Source: Syntrophomonas_B sp035447945
GTDB lineage: Bacteria > Bacillota > Syntrophomonadia > Syntrophomonadales > Syntrophomonadaceae
Assembly (NCBI GenBank): GCA_035447945.1
Contig: DAOTHZ010000005.1
Span: 1-52,003, forward strand
Direction: 5' to 3'
DNA: 52,003 nt
In this document: in pieces, positions 34,378 through 42,414 of the stretch
Layout of the letters: each line of letters starts with the position of its first letter
Numbering within the stretch: the stretch's first letter is position 1
Notes under the pieces: model-generated
Database searches by the model: none
What the model saw: the letters and a program-made list of their open reading frames with translations, nothing else
What the model was told of the DNA's origin: nothing
Program-made: the position numbers and the translations under genes

Positions 34378-34695
34378 TTAAACATTATCGATATTTTTGC
34401 CTGTCTTGGCAGCAGATATGGTTCTGCGGATGTCTGCCAGTTCTTCTTCCAAAAATCTGGCTCGTTCTTCCAACCCGGCGACGGTGTCATTCGCGTTTAC
34501 TCCGTAATATGGCTGATTAAACCAACCCATGCCGCGTCCTCTGCCGCCAAAGCCTCGCATTCCACGTGCCCAGCCAAAACATCTTCCCGGGGTATTGCTT
34601 AGATATCCTGGATTGGCATATCCTGAACAATATCCCATGCCACGTCCGCTTGCAGGGCCTCTGCCGAGCGGACCGGTACGATCTCCTCTTGGCAT
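34378..34695 (-). CDS. DUF5320-type Gly/Arg-rich small protein
   Basis: A 105-residue protein beginning MPRGDRTGPLGRGPASGRGMGYC, with Gly/Arg/aromatic repeats (RGFGGRGRGMGWF) and a C-terminal helix LEERARFLEEELADIRRTI that is probably a coiled coil. Such proteins recur beside NifX-family and ferredoxin-ATPase genes in anaerobes; their function is not known. GGGAGGTGA precedes the ATG. Second gene after the sigma-54 promoter at 35127-35142. Confidence 0.8.
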   Translation of the reverse strand: MPRGDRTGPLGRGPASGRGMGYCSGYANPGYLSNTPGRCFGWARGMRGFGGRGRGMGWFNQPYYGVNANDTVAGLEERARFLEEELADIRRTISAAKTGKNIDNV

Positions 34696-34747
34696 AACGG
34701 TTCACCTCCCTTCCAGTAACCTTAATGAATTTTAGCAAACAAGAGAA

Positions 34748-35110
34748 TCAAAGGTTACCCTGACCTCTTCTACGGCGTTGCCGATGTTGTCGCATTATAC
34801 CAGTGCCGGCAAGCTGTCCCGTCAGAAACAAGCTGATGATTTCTTCCAGGGAGCCTGTTATATTAGCAATAATTTGAATATTCCGTCCCTGCAGCGCCAT
34901 GACTTGGGTGCGTGAAATCGCACCGCAAATTACAACTTCTGTTGCCCAACGGGAAAGCTCTTCGGCCCGCTGGAAAGGAAGTTCGATGTCAAGACGCATC
35001 GTTTCTGAGCTGATGACTTTGTTATTGACAATGTCTATCAGCAACAGATTTTTGGAATAATCAAATACCGGAGCTATGCAATTCTGCCAGCATGATATAG
35101 CAATTCTCAT
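34748..35110 (-). CDS. NifX/NifB-family iron-molybdenum cofactor-binding-like protein
   Basis: A 120-residue domain starting MRIAISCWQNCIAPVFDYSKNLLLIDI, followed by VVICGAISRTQV and GNIQIIANITGSLEEI-type segments of the dinitrogenase iron-molybdenum cofactor family, and an Arg-rich tail (MRQHRQRRRRGQ). ATG 35110 is chosen: an upstream frame beginning at 35143 is the -24/-12 promoter itself. The mRNA leader would be very short and no clear ribosome site is seen. No nitrogenase genes are nearby, so a cluster-carrier or sensor role is inferred. Confidence 0.8.
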   Translation of the reverse strand: MRIAISCWQNCIAPVFDYSKNLLLIDIVNNKVISSETMRLDIELPFQRAEELSRWATEVVICGAISRTQVMALQGRNIQIIANITGSLEEIISLFLTGQLAGTGIMRQHRQRRRRGQGNL

Positions 35111-35126
35111 AACAGTTAAAATATAA

Positions 35127-35142
35127 TGCAAATAACGTGCCA
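35127..35142 (-). promoter_or_regulatory. Sigma-54 promoter (-24/-12) for NifX-DUF5320 genes
   Basis: On the minus strand TGGCACGTTATTTGCA matches the consensus TGGCAC-N5-TTGCA at every fixed position with correct spacing. It lies 17 bp before the NifX-family ATG and opposite a sigma-54 activator gene. Confidence 0.9.
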
Positions 35143-35217
35143 TATTATTGTTTTTCTATTTAATCCCTTAATATCGAGGTAAATGGCACATCAAAATAAT
35201 CTAATCCGCAAAATACA

Positions 35218-35245
35218 TTGCAAAATGCAACTTAAATGATATAAT
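35218..35245 (+). promoter_or_regulatory. Sigma-A promoter with TTGCA inverted repeat
   Basis: TTGCAA (35218-35223), 16-bp spacer, TATAAT (35240-35245). The inverted repeat TTGCA-AAA-TGCAA (35218-35230) covers the -35 region and lies about 76-91 bp upstream of the divergent sigma-54 promoter, so one site could serve as both autorepression operator and upstream activating sequence. A tandem GCAATGT repeat follows at 35252-35265. Confidence 0.6.
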
Positions 35246-35294
35246 AAAATAGCAATGTGCAATGTTTGCTGAGCAAAGGTGTAGAGCAGGAAAA

Positions 35295-36662
35295 ATGAAA
35301 ATAGAAAATTTAAAATTTAATAACAACAATTACGAGATCATTTTGGATTCGATCAACGAAGGTGTCTTTACCGTAGATCAGGATTGGAGAATCACCAGTT
35401 TTAATACGGCTGCCGAGAAAATTACCGGGATTTCAAAAAAAGAAGCAATTGGCCATTTATGCTATGAGATTCTGCGGGCCAACGTTTGTGAAACGAACTG
35501 CGCACTAAAGCACACTTTTTTGTATGGAAAGCCGATTATAAACAGCACGGCCAATATCATAGACAACTGCGGGCGCAAGGTTCCCATCCGGTTGTCGACC
35601 GCCATTCTGCGCAATGAAATCGGGGAAATTGTGGGTGGCGTTGAGACTTTTCAGGACTTGAGTTATATTGAACAATTGCAGAAGCAACTGGAATCAAGCT
35701 ACAGTTTTGAAGACATCATCGGCCGCAGTACCCGTATGATTGAGTTATTCAGCATTTTACCGCAGGTTGCCGAGAGCAGCAGTACCGTGCTGCTTAACGG
35801 TGCGAGCGGTACCGGCAAAGAACTGTTTGCCCGGGCGATTCACAATCTCTCTCCCCGCCATAACAAGCGATTTGTGGGAGTTAACTGTGCAGCTTTGCCG
35901 GATACTCTTTTGGAGAGCGAATTGTTTGGCTATCAAGCAGGAGCCTTTACGGATGCTAAACGAGATAAACCGGGTCGTTTTTTACTGGCAGACGGAGGAA
36001 CCCTTTTCTTGGATGAAATTGCTGATATGTCTACGGCCATGCAGGTTAAGCTGTTACGGGTTTTACAGGAACGTGTCGTCGAACCGCTCGGCTCACTCGA
36101 ACCGATTCCCGTGGATGTGCGTGTCATTGCCGCAACCAATCGTGATTTGAATGAAATGGTGAGGAACGGGTTGTTTCGTGAGGATTTATATTACCGGATT
36201 TGCGTTGTACATATGCAATTGCCAGAATTAAAGCAGCGCCGAGAGGATATCCCGCTGTTGATTGAACATATGATTTATAAATTTAATCGTTTACAAAATA
36301 AGAACATTGCCGGGGTCTCGGATGAAGTTATGGCGGTTTTGTTTAATTATGATTTTCCCGGTAATATCAGAGAACTGGAAAACATGATAGAACATGCTTT
36401 TGTGCTGTGCCGCGGGGAACTCATCGAACTTCAGCATTTGCCGGCTGAAATCCGTGCTTTGTGCAAAACCACAGTGAAAGAACTTCCTACATTGAATCTC
36501 GATTCCATGGAAAAACACTTGATTATCGAAGCACTGCAAAAACATCAGGGACATCGAAAACTTGCGGCACAAGACCTGAATATAGATGTAAGTACGCTTT
36601 ATCGGAAAATGAAAGCCTTGGACATACAGTATCAAAAAGAAAACAACGAAAATAAAGACTAG
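35295..36662 (+). CDS. Sigma-54-dependent activator with Cys-containing PAS domain
   Basis: A 455-residue activator: an N-terminal PAS domain (ILDSINEGVFTVDQDWRITSFN) with Cys residues in NVCETNCALKHT, possibly a redox or metal sensor; an AAA+ domain with NGASGTGKE, the sigma-54 loop GAFTDA (a common variant of GAFTGA), TLFLDEIADM and FPGNIRELENMIEHA; and a Fis-type HTH (AAQDLNIDVSTLYRKMK). ATG 35295 is preferred to 35262, which lacks a ribosome site. It is divergent from the NifX-DUF5320 genes with their sigma-54 promoter and cotranscribed with the radical SAM gene. Confidence 0.92.
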   Translation: MKIENLKFNNNNYEIILDSINEGVFTVDQDWRITSFNTAAEKITGISKKEAIGHLCYEILRANVCETNCALKHTFLYGKPIINSTANIIDNCGRKVPIRLSTAILRNEIGEIVGGVETFQDLSYIEQLQKQLESSYSFEDIIGRSTRMIELFSILPQVAESSSTVLLNGASGTGKELFARAIHNLSPRHNKRFVGVNCAALPDTLLESELFGYQAGAFTDAKRDKPGRFLLADGGTLFLDEIADMSTAMQVKLLRVLQERVVEPLGSLEPIPVDVRVIAATNRDLNEMVRNGLFREDLYYRICVVHMQLPELKQRREDIPLLIEHMIYKFNRLQNKNIAGVSDEVMAVLFNYDFPGNIRELENMIEHAFVLCRGELIELQHLPAEIRALCKTTVKELPTLNLDSMEKHLIIEALQKHQGHRKLAAQDLNIDVSTLYRKMKALDIQYQKENNENKD

Positions 36663-36674
36663 AAAGAAGGCAGG

Positions 36675-37628
36675 ATGATGAGGTGTTTTGGACCGGTTCC
36701 GTCGCGTCGTCTGGGCAGGAGTCTGGGCATAAACAATATACCGCCCAAAATTTGCAGCTACGCCTGCGTATATTGTCAGCAGGGGTTTTCCTCTCATATG
36801 CAGGCCGGACGACAGGCGTTCCATGATCCGGACGAACTTTTCAGTGAGGTAAAAGAAAGGGTTGAACGGATGGAGCGCAACGGGGAGCAGATTGATTATT
36901 TAACAATTGTTCCGGATGGTGAACCAACACTGGATGTAAATCTGGGGGAATTGATCAGAAAACTGCAAAGTCTTAAGCTTAAAACAGCGGTTATTACCAA
37001 TGGGTCCCTGATCGATCATCCGCAAGTGAGGCGTGAACTTGCGGAAGCTGACCTGGTTTCTTTAAAAGTTGATGCTGTTAATGAAGATGTATGGCGGAAG
37101 GTGAATCGTCCGCTCAGACAATTACACTTGGAAAAAATTCAAGCTGGTATGCTTGCATTCAGTCAGGTGTATAAAGGACGGCTGATAAGCGAGACCATGT
37201 TAATTAAAGATGTTAATGATACGCAGGCGGAGTGTCAGGCCATCGCAGGTTTTCTAACCCAACTGAAGCCAGCTGTTGCCTATATCTCTGTGCCGACCCG
37301 ACCGCCTGCCTGCAAATGGGTTAACAAGCCGGACGAAGAGAAATTACATCTGGCTTATCAAATATTTGCCAAAGATTTGTCTAAGGTTGAATATCTGAAT
37401 GAGTTTGAAGGCAGCGATTTTTCCTTTGGCGGCGATGTTGCCCGGGACATCCTTGATACTTGTGCAGTCCACCCCATGCGTCAGGACGCGTTGCAAACAT
37501 TGCTCGGGAATGCAGGTGCGGATTGGCAAACGGTGGAGGACTTGATAAGCTCGAAGCAGTTGGTGGAGCTTGTCTATGATGGAAACAAGTTTTATATGTG
37601 TAAACTATATGAAGGATACAAACGATAA
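36675..37628 (+). CDS. Radical SAM protein (COG0731-like)
   Basis: A 317-residue enzyme: MMRCFGPVPSRRLGRSLGIN, then the cluster motif CSYACVYCQQG (CX3CX2C), LTIVPDGEPTLD, VITNGSLI, and VSLKVDAVNEDVWRKVNRP. These match the COG0731-type radical SAM proteins often found with ferredoxin-ATPase and NifX genes. The C-terminal ~70 residues look like a winged-helix fold (DWQTVEDLISSKQLVELVYDG). It lies 12 bp after the sigma-54 activator. Substrate unknown. Confidence 0.87.
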   Translation: MMRCFGPVPSRRLGRSLGINNIPPKICSYACVYCQQGFSSHMQAGRQAFHDPDELFSEVKERVERMERNGEQIDYLTIVPDGEPTLDVNLGELIRKLQSLKLKTAVITNGSLIDHPQVRRELAEADLVSLKVDAVNEDVWRKVNRPLRQLHLEKIQAGMLAFSQVYKGRLISETMLIKDVNDTQAECQAIAGFLTQLKPAVAYISVPTRPPACKWVNKPDEEKLHLAYQIFAKDLSKVEYLNEFEGSDFSFGGDVARDILDTCAVHPMRQDALQTLLGNAGADWQTVEDLISSKQLVELVYDGNKFYMCKLYEGYKR

Positions 37629-37646
37629 AAAAACTTTTAATGGATA

Positions 37647-37675
37647 CTGACATTGACCCGGGGATATTTTATAAT
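37647..37675 (+). promoter_or_regulatory. Sigma-A promoter for CoA-disulfide reductase
   Basis: CTGACA (37647-37652), 17-bp spacer, TATAAT (37670-37675), immediately followed by the GAGCATATGTTC site. Confidence 0.75.
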
Positions 37676-37687
37676 GAGCATATGTTC
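37676..37687. promoter_or_regulatory. GAGCATATGTTC operator
   Basis: It abuts the -10 box of the flavoprotein promoter and would cover the transcription start. It belongs to the shared palindrome family seen at 44131 and 47457. Confidence 0.65.
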
Positions 37688-37721
37688 TTTACTTTAAACA
37701 ATACAGAGGGGAGTTTCAAAG

Positions 37722-39065
37722 ATGAAATCAACGAATGTATTAATTATTGGCGGATCAGCAGCAGGACTGAGCACGGCAAACTCTGTAAAAACCTGGCACC
37801 CAAATAAAAGCGTAACGGTGGTGCGTGATGTAGCTTATACGGTTGTACCTTGTGGAATCCCTTATATATACGGAACGCTCAAAGCGGTGGAAAAGGACAA
37901 AATACCGGATGAAGGATTTCTCAAAAAAGGCATCGAAATAGTGGTATCCAAAGTAAGCAGCATTGACAGAAGCCAGCATTTGGTTACGTTGGCGGACGGA
38001 GAGACGATAAGCTATGAAAAACTGGTTTTGGCAACCGGTGCCAGACCGGTTGTTCCGAACATTCCCGGTGCACAATTGGAAAACATATTTCCGATTTACA
38101 AGGACCCGGACTATTTGCAGCATTTGGATGATGTATTACAGCATAACAAGAAGGTTGTCGTTATCGGCGGCGGTTTTATCGGCGTCGAGATGGCTGAACA
38201 AATTCGTCTCAAGGGCGATGCATACAATGTAACCCTGATTGAGGCCTTGCCCCATTGTCTGGCGGTTGCCTGTGAAGAGGAATATGGCCAAAAAATTGAA
38301 ATGGAACTTGAACAAATGGGGATCAAGGTAATGACCAATACCTTGGTGGAAGCATTTACGGGGCAACAAAAAGTTGAGGGAGTTGTTCTGAAGGGTGGCG
38401 GCAGTATTGCCGCTGATATAGTCATATTGGGGATAGGCACTCTTCCCAATATTGCATTGGCCAGTCAGGCAGGCTTGCAAGTCGATGAAAAAGAAGGAAT
38501 GATTGTCGATGAATACTTGCGTACCAGTGATCCGGATATTTTTGCTTGTGGTGACTGTGCCAGCAAGTTCTCCAGCATCAACGGTCAGCCGGTAATCATC
38601 AGACTGGCTTCTGTAGCAGCGTCGGAAGGGCTCATTGCGGCCAGCAACCTGTTCCAGTTAAACCGTAAATCACCGGGTGCGTTAGGAGCTTTTGCGACCA
38701 AAGTTGGCAATACGGCTGTCGGTGCTGCAGGATTTACGGAGCGGATGTGCCAGGAAGACAATATCGATTATTATGTTGGCAAAATGGTTTCTCCAGACCG
38801 GCACCCTGCCTCATTGCCGGGATGTACCATGCAGACAGAAGTAAAATTATTATTTGACCGACGGGATGACCGAATCATTGGCGGACATGTTCTGGGAGGA
38901 GTACAGGCAGCGGATATGGTGAATATACTGGCGCTCGCCATTCAACAGAAGCTTACTGCGGCAGAGTTGGCCATTATGCAGTATGCGACACATCCCTTAC
39001 TCACTGGATCACCCCTGGTATATCAGGTCATGTGGGCGGCAGAAAATGCCATCGCTAAAAAATAA
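37722..39065 (+). CDS. CoA-disulfide reductase / NADH oxidase-like flavoprotein
   Basis: A 447-residue FAD/NAD(P)H disulfide oxidoreductase: VLIIGGSAAGLSTA, the single redox Cys in VVPCGIPYIYG, LATGARPVVPNIPG, a second Rossmann VVIGGGFIGVEMAEQI, and DIFACGDCAS. A lone active-site Cys marks the CoA-disulfide reductase / NADH oxidase / NAD(P)H sulfur reductase group; which substrate it uses (CoA disulfide, polysulfide, O2) cannot be told. It has its own promoter with a GAGCATATGTTC site, linking it to the redox island. Confidence 0.88.
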   Translation: MKSTNVLIIGGSAAGLSTANSVKTWHPNKSVTVVRDVAYTVVPCGIPYIYGTLKAVEKDKIPDEGFLKKGIEIVVSKVSSIDRSQHLVTLADGETISYEKLVLATGARPVVPNIPGAQLENIFPIYKDPDYLQHLDDVLQHNKKVVVIGGGFIGVEMAEQIRLKGDAYNVTLIEALPHCLAVACEEEYGQKIEMELEQMGIKVMTNTLVEAFTGQQKVEGVVLKGGGSIAADIVILGIGTLPNIALASQAGLQVDEKEGMIVDEYLRTSDPDIFACGDCASKFSSINGQPVIIRLASVAASEGLIAASNLFQLNRKSPGALGAFATKVGNTAVGAAGFTERMCQEDNIDYYVGKMVSPDRHPASLPGCTMQTEVKLLFDRRDDRIIGGHVLGGVQAADMVNILALAIQQKLTAAELAIMQYATHPLLTGSPLVYQVMWAAENAIAKK

Positions 39066-39155
39066 TCATCCTCGTCTAACCGAAACGATATTCCATTAAA
39101 AGACTTTTTTGTAGTAATATAATGGGAAAAGAATGAAAGCGAGGAGACGATAATT

Positions 39156-39638
39156 TTGAAATTAACCGATGCTGAAGTGATTGAACTGTTGCAGTATTCG
39201 TTTGTGCGCATTGACGGAGCCTGGTTCATGGGTCTGGCCAAAACGCATGGGATTGAGACCGCTTGGGATGCCGACGTGGAAGCCTGGAAGCAATACTCCT
39301 ATGTGTTTGGCAAGAAACTTCGCAATGATTACATTCAAGAACCGGTATGGCCGGAAAGTTTCCTGGAAGCCATCGAGATTCTCAGCAAAGTGTTAAAAAT
39401 CGAAGGCCGGGAAGTTTCCTTGGAGGGAGAGCGTATCGTTGTCAGAGTGACAGACTGCGAAACCCAGAAGGCGATTGCCAAGGCCAACATTGCTGACTGT
39501 GGCATTGTAACCATCCATACTTATCAGGGATTGGTAAGGGGACTGTTTGAAAAAGACGTAGAGATTGAAGTGGAGCATACCCAAAACCTGAATCATGGAG
39601 ATCCTTGCTGTGAGGTGGTAATACAGCGCAAATCATAG
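39156..39638 (+). CDS. DUF6125-like cytosolic protein
   Basis: A 160-residue protein. SFVRIDGAWFMGLAKTHGIETAWDAD near the start and the HGDPCCEVVI end resemble the DUF6125 family of anaerobes; the latter resembles V4R-type small-molecule domains. Cys cluster near the C-terminus (DCGIV, DPCCEV). TTG start with GAGGAG 9 nt upstream. It is followed 48 bp later by an MBL hydrolase. Function unknown; the family name is tentative. Confidence 0.6.
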   Translation: MKLTDAEVIELLQYSFVRIDGAWFMGLAKTHGIETAWDADVEAWKQYSYVFGKKLRNDYIQEPVWPESFLEAIEILSKVLKIEGREVSLEGERIVVRVTDCETQKAIAKANIADCGIVTIHTYQGLVRGLFEKDVEIEVEHTQNLNHGDPCCEVVIQRKS

Positions 39639-39686
39639 TTTTCCGGTCAAGTCAAGATGGCATCAGCAAAGAAGGGGGATTTTATA

Positions 39687-40517
39687 ATGAACGTCAGCGT
39701 TACAATTTTGGTGGAAAACACCACTCCCATCCCGGGATTCCGCGGCGAATATGGTTTTGCGGCATTGATCACGGTGGATGATAAAAAGATTTTGTTTGAT
39801 ACAGGTTCCGAAGATGCACTGATAAAAAATGCCGCCGCTGGAGGCATTGATTTGGCGCAGATAAACGACTTGATCATCAGTCACGGCCATTTTGATCATA
39901 CCGGAGCGGTGATTCCATTTTTACAGACGGCACCTGGAAAAAAAGTGTATGCGCATGCGGGAATATTTATCCCTCGTTACACCGTTTGGGGAAATTTCCG
40001 GAAAGCCATCGGGGTTCCGTTTGATTCCCAGGAAATCACACGTAATGGTGCGCAGTTTGTGATTACCAATGATTTTACCGAGATTCACCCCGGCGTTTTT
40101 GTTACCGGCGAGATCCCCCGCAAGACGCACTACGAAGATGTCGGCGGCAGTTTTTATGTAGAGGTGGGCGATCGTTTGGTCGAGGATCATCTCTACGATG
40201 ACATGTCGGTAGTTATCAATCATCCAGAGGGCTTGATTATCATTAGTGGCTGCGCCCATGCCGGCATCATCAATACCATTGAATACGCAAGGCAGCAAAC
40301 CGGACAAAAGAAAGTCCGGGCTTTCATTGGCGGGACCCATCTGGCGGGCGCTTCTGAAGAGAGAATGCAGGAAACCATCAAGGCTTTGCGGGAATTTGAT
40401 GTGGAACAGATCATTGCCTGTCACTGTACCGGCTTTGAAGCAACCATGAAACTCCGTAACGAACTGGGGGACAGAGTAATGAAAGGCGAAACCGCCATGA
40501 ACTTTCAGTACCAATAG
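39687..40517 (+). CDS. MBL-fold hydrolase (COG1237-like)
   Basis: A 276-residue metallo-beta-lactamase-fold protein: ILVENTTPIPGFRGEYGFAALI, LFDTGSED, the metal site SHGHFDHTGA, ISGCAHAGIINTIEYA and IACHCTGFEA. These are features of the COG1237 group related to the methanopterin-pathway protein. ATG 39687 follows AAGGGGG; an in-frame start at 39657 is weaker. The gene ends at a shared terminator. Confidence 0.87.
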   Translation: MNVSVTILVENTTPIPGFRGEYGFAALITVDDKKILFDTGSEDALIKNAAAGGIDLAQINDLIISHGHFDHTGAVIPFLQTAPGKKVYAHAGIFIPRYTVWGNFRKAIGVPFDSQEITRNGAQFVITNDFTEIHPGVFVTGEIPRKTHYEDVGGSFYVEVGDRLVEDHLYDDMSVVINHPEGLIIISGCAHAGIINTIEYARQQTGQKKVRAFIGGTHLAGASEERMQETIKALREFDVEQIIACHCTGFEATMKLRNELGDRVMKGETAMNFQYQ

Positions 40518-40540
40518 TTGAACAAACAAATAAAATAAGA

Positions 40541-40579
40541 AACACCTTTAGAGAAATCATTCTCTGAAGGTGTTTTTTT
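40541..40579. terminator. Bidirectional terminator
   Basis: AACACCTTTAGAGAA pairs with TTCTCTGAAGGTGTT (one mismatch) around ATCA, followed by seven Ts; A-rich on the other side. It separates the MBL gene from the convergent DUF1847 gene. Confidence 0.9.
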
Positions 40580-40604
40580 AAACGAACGTACTGATGCATT
40601 AGGT

Positions 40605-41252
40605 TTATTTCCAGAGATCCAGAACCTTTTTGCGATAATAACTGGTATACAAAACAGCCGCCGGATTGTGTCCCAGTACCCGATCCTTGACAATGATTGT
40701 TGTTACCGGAGCCTCAGAATATTGGGAGAAAAGTATGTCATGTCCAACGCACAATCCACAGATGAGGTTTAAATCAGTTTGTTTTTGGTTCAGCAAGAGC
40801 GCTTGCCCAATTGGATTGCACATTACTTCATCCTTGCTGGGATCGATTTGTTCCAATTCCAGTTGTTTTTTGAGCAATCCGCCATTTTTGCAAATGACCG
40901 TTGTCACATCAAAGTCTTTTTTTAGATAAGCAGCGATCATTTGTGCTTCTGCAATCAAACCGATACAGGTTGCGATACCGATTTTTGAATACGACATTTC
41001 GCGGGCAAAAAGGCGAATCTCTTCCAGACGGGTAGCTTGCTGGTAAGTTGTTGCTTCAATTGCGGCAGAAGCTTTTACCAGTTTATAATTGTCTGGTTTT
41101 TTATATATTTGTATGATTCCCTGGTTTATCTCCGGATAACAATCCCGGCCTTTTTTACAACGTTGTTTTTGACAGATGGAACAATCATTGCCGATCGGCG
41201 GTTGACTTTTTTCTGGTTGAAAAACATCCTTGTCTTTATCGATGATGATCAC
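40605..41252 (-). CDS. DUF1847 Cys-rich protein
   Basis: A 215-residue protein with an N-terminal Cys cluster (NDCSICQKQRCKKGRDCYP) likely to bind a metal or Fe-S cluster, and the DUF1847 core (KIGIATCIGLIAEAQMIAAYL, ICKNGGLLKK, EVMCNPIGQALLLN, ICGLCVGHDILF). Function unknown. The only in-frame start is a GTG at 41252 directly abutting AAAGGGG, so the true initiation point is unclear. Downstream of the ferredoxin-ATPase operon after a strong hairpin. Confidence 0.8.
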   Translation of the reverse strand: MIIIDKDKDVFQPEKSQPPIGNDCSICQKQRCKKGRDCYPEINQGIIQIYKKPDNYKLVKASAAIEATTYQQATRLEEIRLFAREMSYSKIGIATCIGLIAEAQMIAAYLKKDFDVTTVICKNGGLLKKQLELEQIDPSKDEVMCNPIGQALLLNQKQTDLNLICGLCVGHDILFSQYSEAPVTTIIVKDRVLGHNPAAVLYTSYYRKKVLDLWK

Positions 41253-41284
41253 CCCTTTCGGGAAATAAAATACTTAACAATGGA

Positions 41285-41311
41285 GAGGGAGGGACAGCTG
41301 ATCCCTCCCTC
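41285..41311 (-). terminator. Strong hairpin after small Gly-rich gene
   Basis: GAGGGAGGGA pairs perfectly with TCCCTCCCTC around CAGCTGA. No T-tract follows on either strand, so it may attenuate or stabilise mRNA rather than terminate. Confidence 0.5.
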
Positions 41312-41323
41312 AAAGAACATTTT

Positions 41324-41527
41324 CTACTTGTTGCTTGTATTGTTGGGGTTATTTGCCCCCTGACCCCGGCCGCCGTTTTGCGGACCGTTGTTGCCACTGT
41401 TTCTGCGTCCCAGACCTTTTCCGGGAGAATTGTTTTTATTATTGCCGCGACCGGCAGCACAGCCTCCCTTTAAACGACCGGTACCAGCGCCCTGACCCAT
41501 TGGGCCGGTTCCATCTTTGTTCGGCAT
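41324..41527 (-). CDS. DUF5320-like Gly/Asn-rich small protein
   Basis: A 67-residue low-complexity protein (MPNKDGTGPMGQGAGTGRLKGGC start; Gly, Asn and Arg rich to the end). The first 20 residues share the pattern of the 34378 protein, P-x-x-D-x-T-G-P-x-G-x-G, but the coiled-coil tail is missing. AAGGAG lies 8 nt before the ATG. Last gene of the NifX/ATPase operon. Function unknown. Confidence 0.75.
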   Translation of the reverse strand: MPNKDGTGPMGQGAGTGRLKGGCAAGRGNNKNNSPGKGLGRRNSGNNGPQNGGRGQGANNPNNTSNK

Positions 41528-41559
41528 CTGTTTCACTCCTTCCTGTCACCTCTACCCGT

Positions 41560-42414
41560 TTACAACTGTTGTAAGATATTTTCCCATACGGGAAAAATGA
41601 AATTTCTGATTTGTGGCTGCGTGGCGGGGATTCTTGCCGTTGCAATACAATCAGCAATCGTGGTGCTGAAGGGTATTTTACCGGCCACGCAAACGCCTTG
41701 TGCAGTTGCCCAGTCTTCTATTGTTTGACTTGTTTCCGGGTTAAGATCCCATTTATTGATGATTAAAACGGATTTTATACCCCGTAATTGAATTAACGCA
41801 TAAACCCGTTTAAGGTCATGAAATCCTGATAAACTGGGTTCTGTAACCAATACGATCAGATCGGTTTCCACCATGGAAGAAATTACTGCACAACCGATTC
41901 CCGGCGGGCCATCCGCGATAATCAAAGAAACATTGTCAGTCAAAGCTTTTTGACGGGCTTGAGTTTTTACCTGGGCCACCAGTTTGCCGGAGTTTTCCTC
42001 TCCAGGCCGAAGATCGGCAAAAAACAAGAATTGACCTGGTTTGAATTCAGAACGAAACCAGTGCCCGGAAGGTCGGGGATTCATTTTAATCGCTTCCACC
42101 GGGCAAATCCTGGCGCAGAAACCACATCCTTCGCAATGCAGAGGAATGATCTGGTAATCCTCGTTGATGGCCTCAAAACGACAAACTTCTTTGCAAAGAC
42201 CACAGCTGGTGCAGATTTCTTCATCGATGCAGGCACTGTAGCCGGAGCTGAAATCATGCCCGACAATGTTATTCGGTTTTAACAAAATCGGCAGATTGGA
42301 GGCGTCAACATCATAATCACAAGCGATGCAGTTGTCGGCTAGAGCAATAAAGGAAGAAGTAAGAGACGTCTTGCCGGTTCCGCCTTTGCCGCTTATGAAC
42401 AGGATTTCTTTCAT
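41560..42414 (-). CDS. MinD-like ATPase with inserted ferredoxin domain (copy 1)
   Basis: A 284-residue COG1149-type P-loop ATPase. Walker A is SGKGGTGKTS; an inserted 2x[4Fe-4S] domain follows (CTSCGLCKEVCRFEA and CEGCGFCARICPVEA); then ADGPPGIGC (Walker B region) and LIINKWDLN. Related Mrp/NBP35-type ATPases carry or transfer Fe-S clusters; this role is inferred. AAGGAGG precedes the ATG, and its start overlaps the end of the paralogue at 42411 by 4 bp. Confidence 0.9.
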   Translation of the reverse strand: MKEILFISGKGGTGKTSLTSSFIALADNCIACDYDVDASNLPILLKPNNIVGHDFSSGYSACIDEEICTSCGLCKEVCRFEAINEDYQIIPLHCEGCGFCARICPVEAIKMNPRPSGHWFRSEFKPGQFLFFADLRPGEENSGKLVAQVKTQARQKALTDNVSLIIADGPPGIGCAVISSMVETDLIVLVTEPSLSGFHDLKRVYALIQLRGIKSVLIINKWDLNPETSQTIEDWATAQGVCVAGKIPFSTTIADCIATARIPATQPQIRNFIFPVWENILQQL

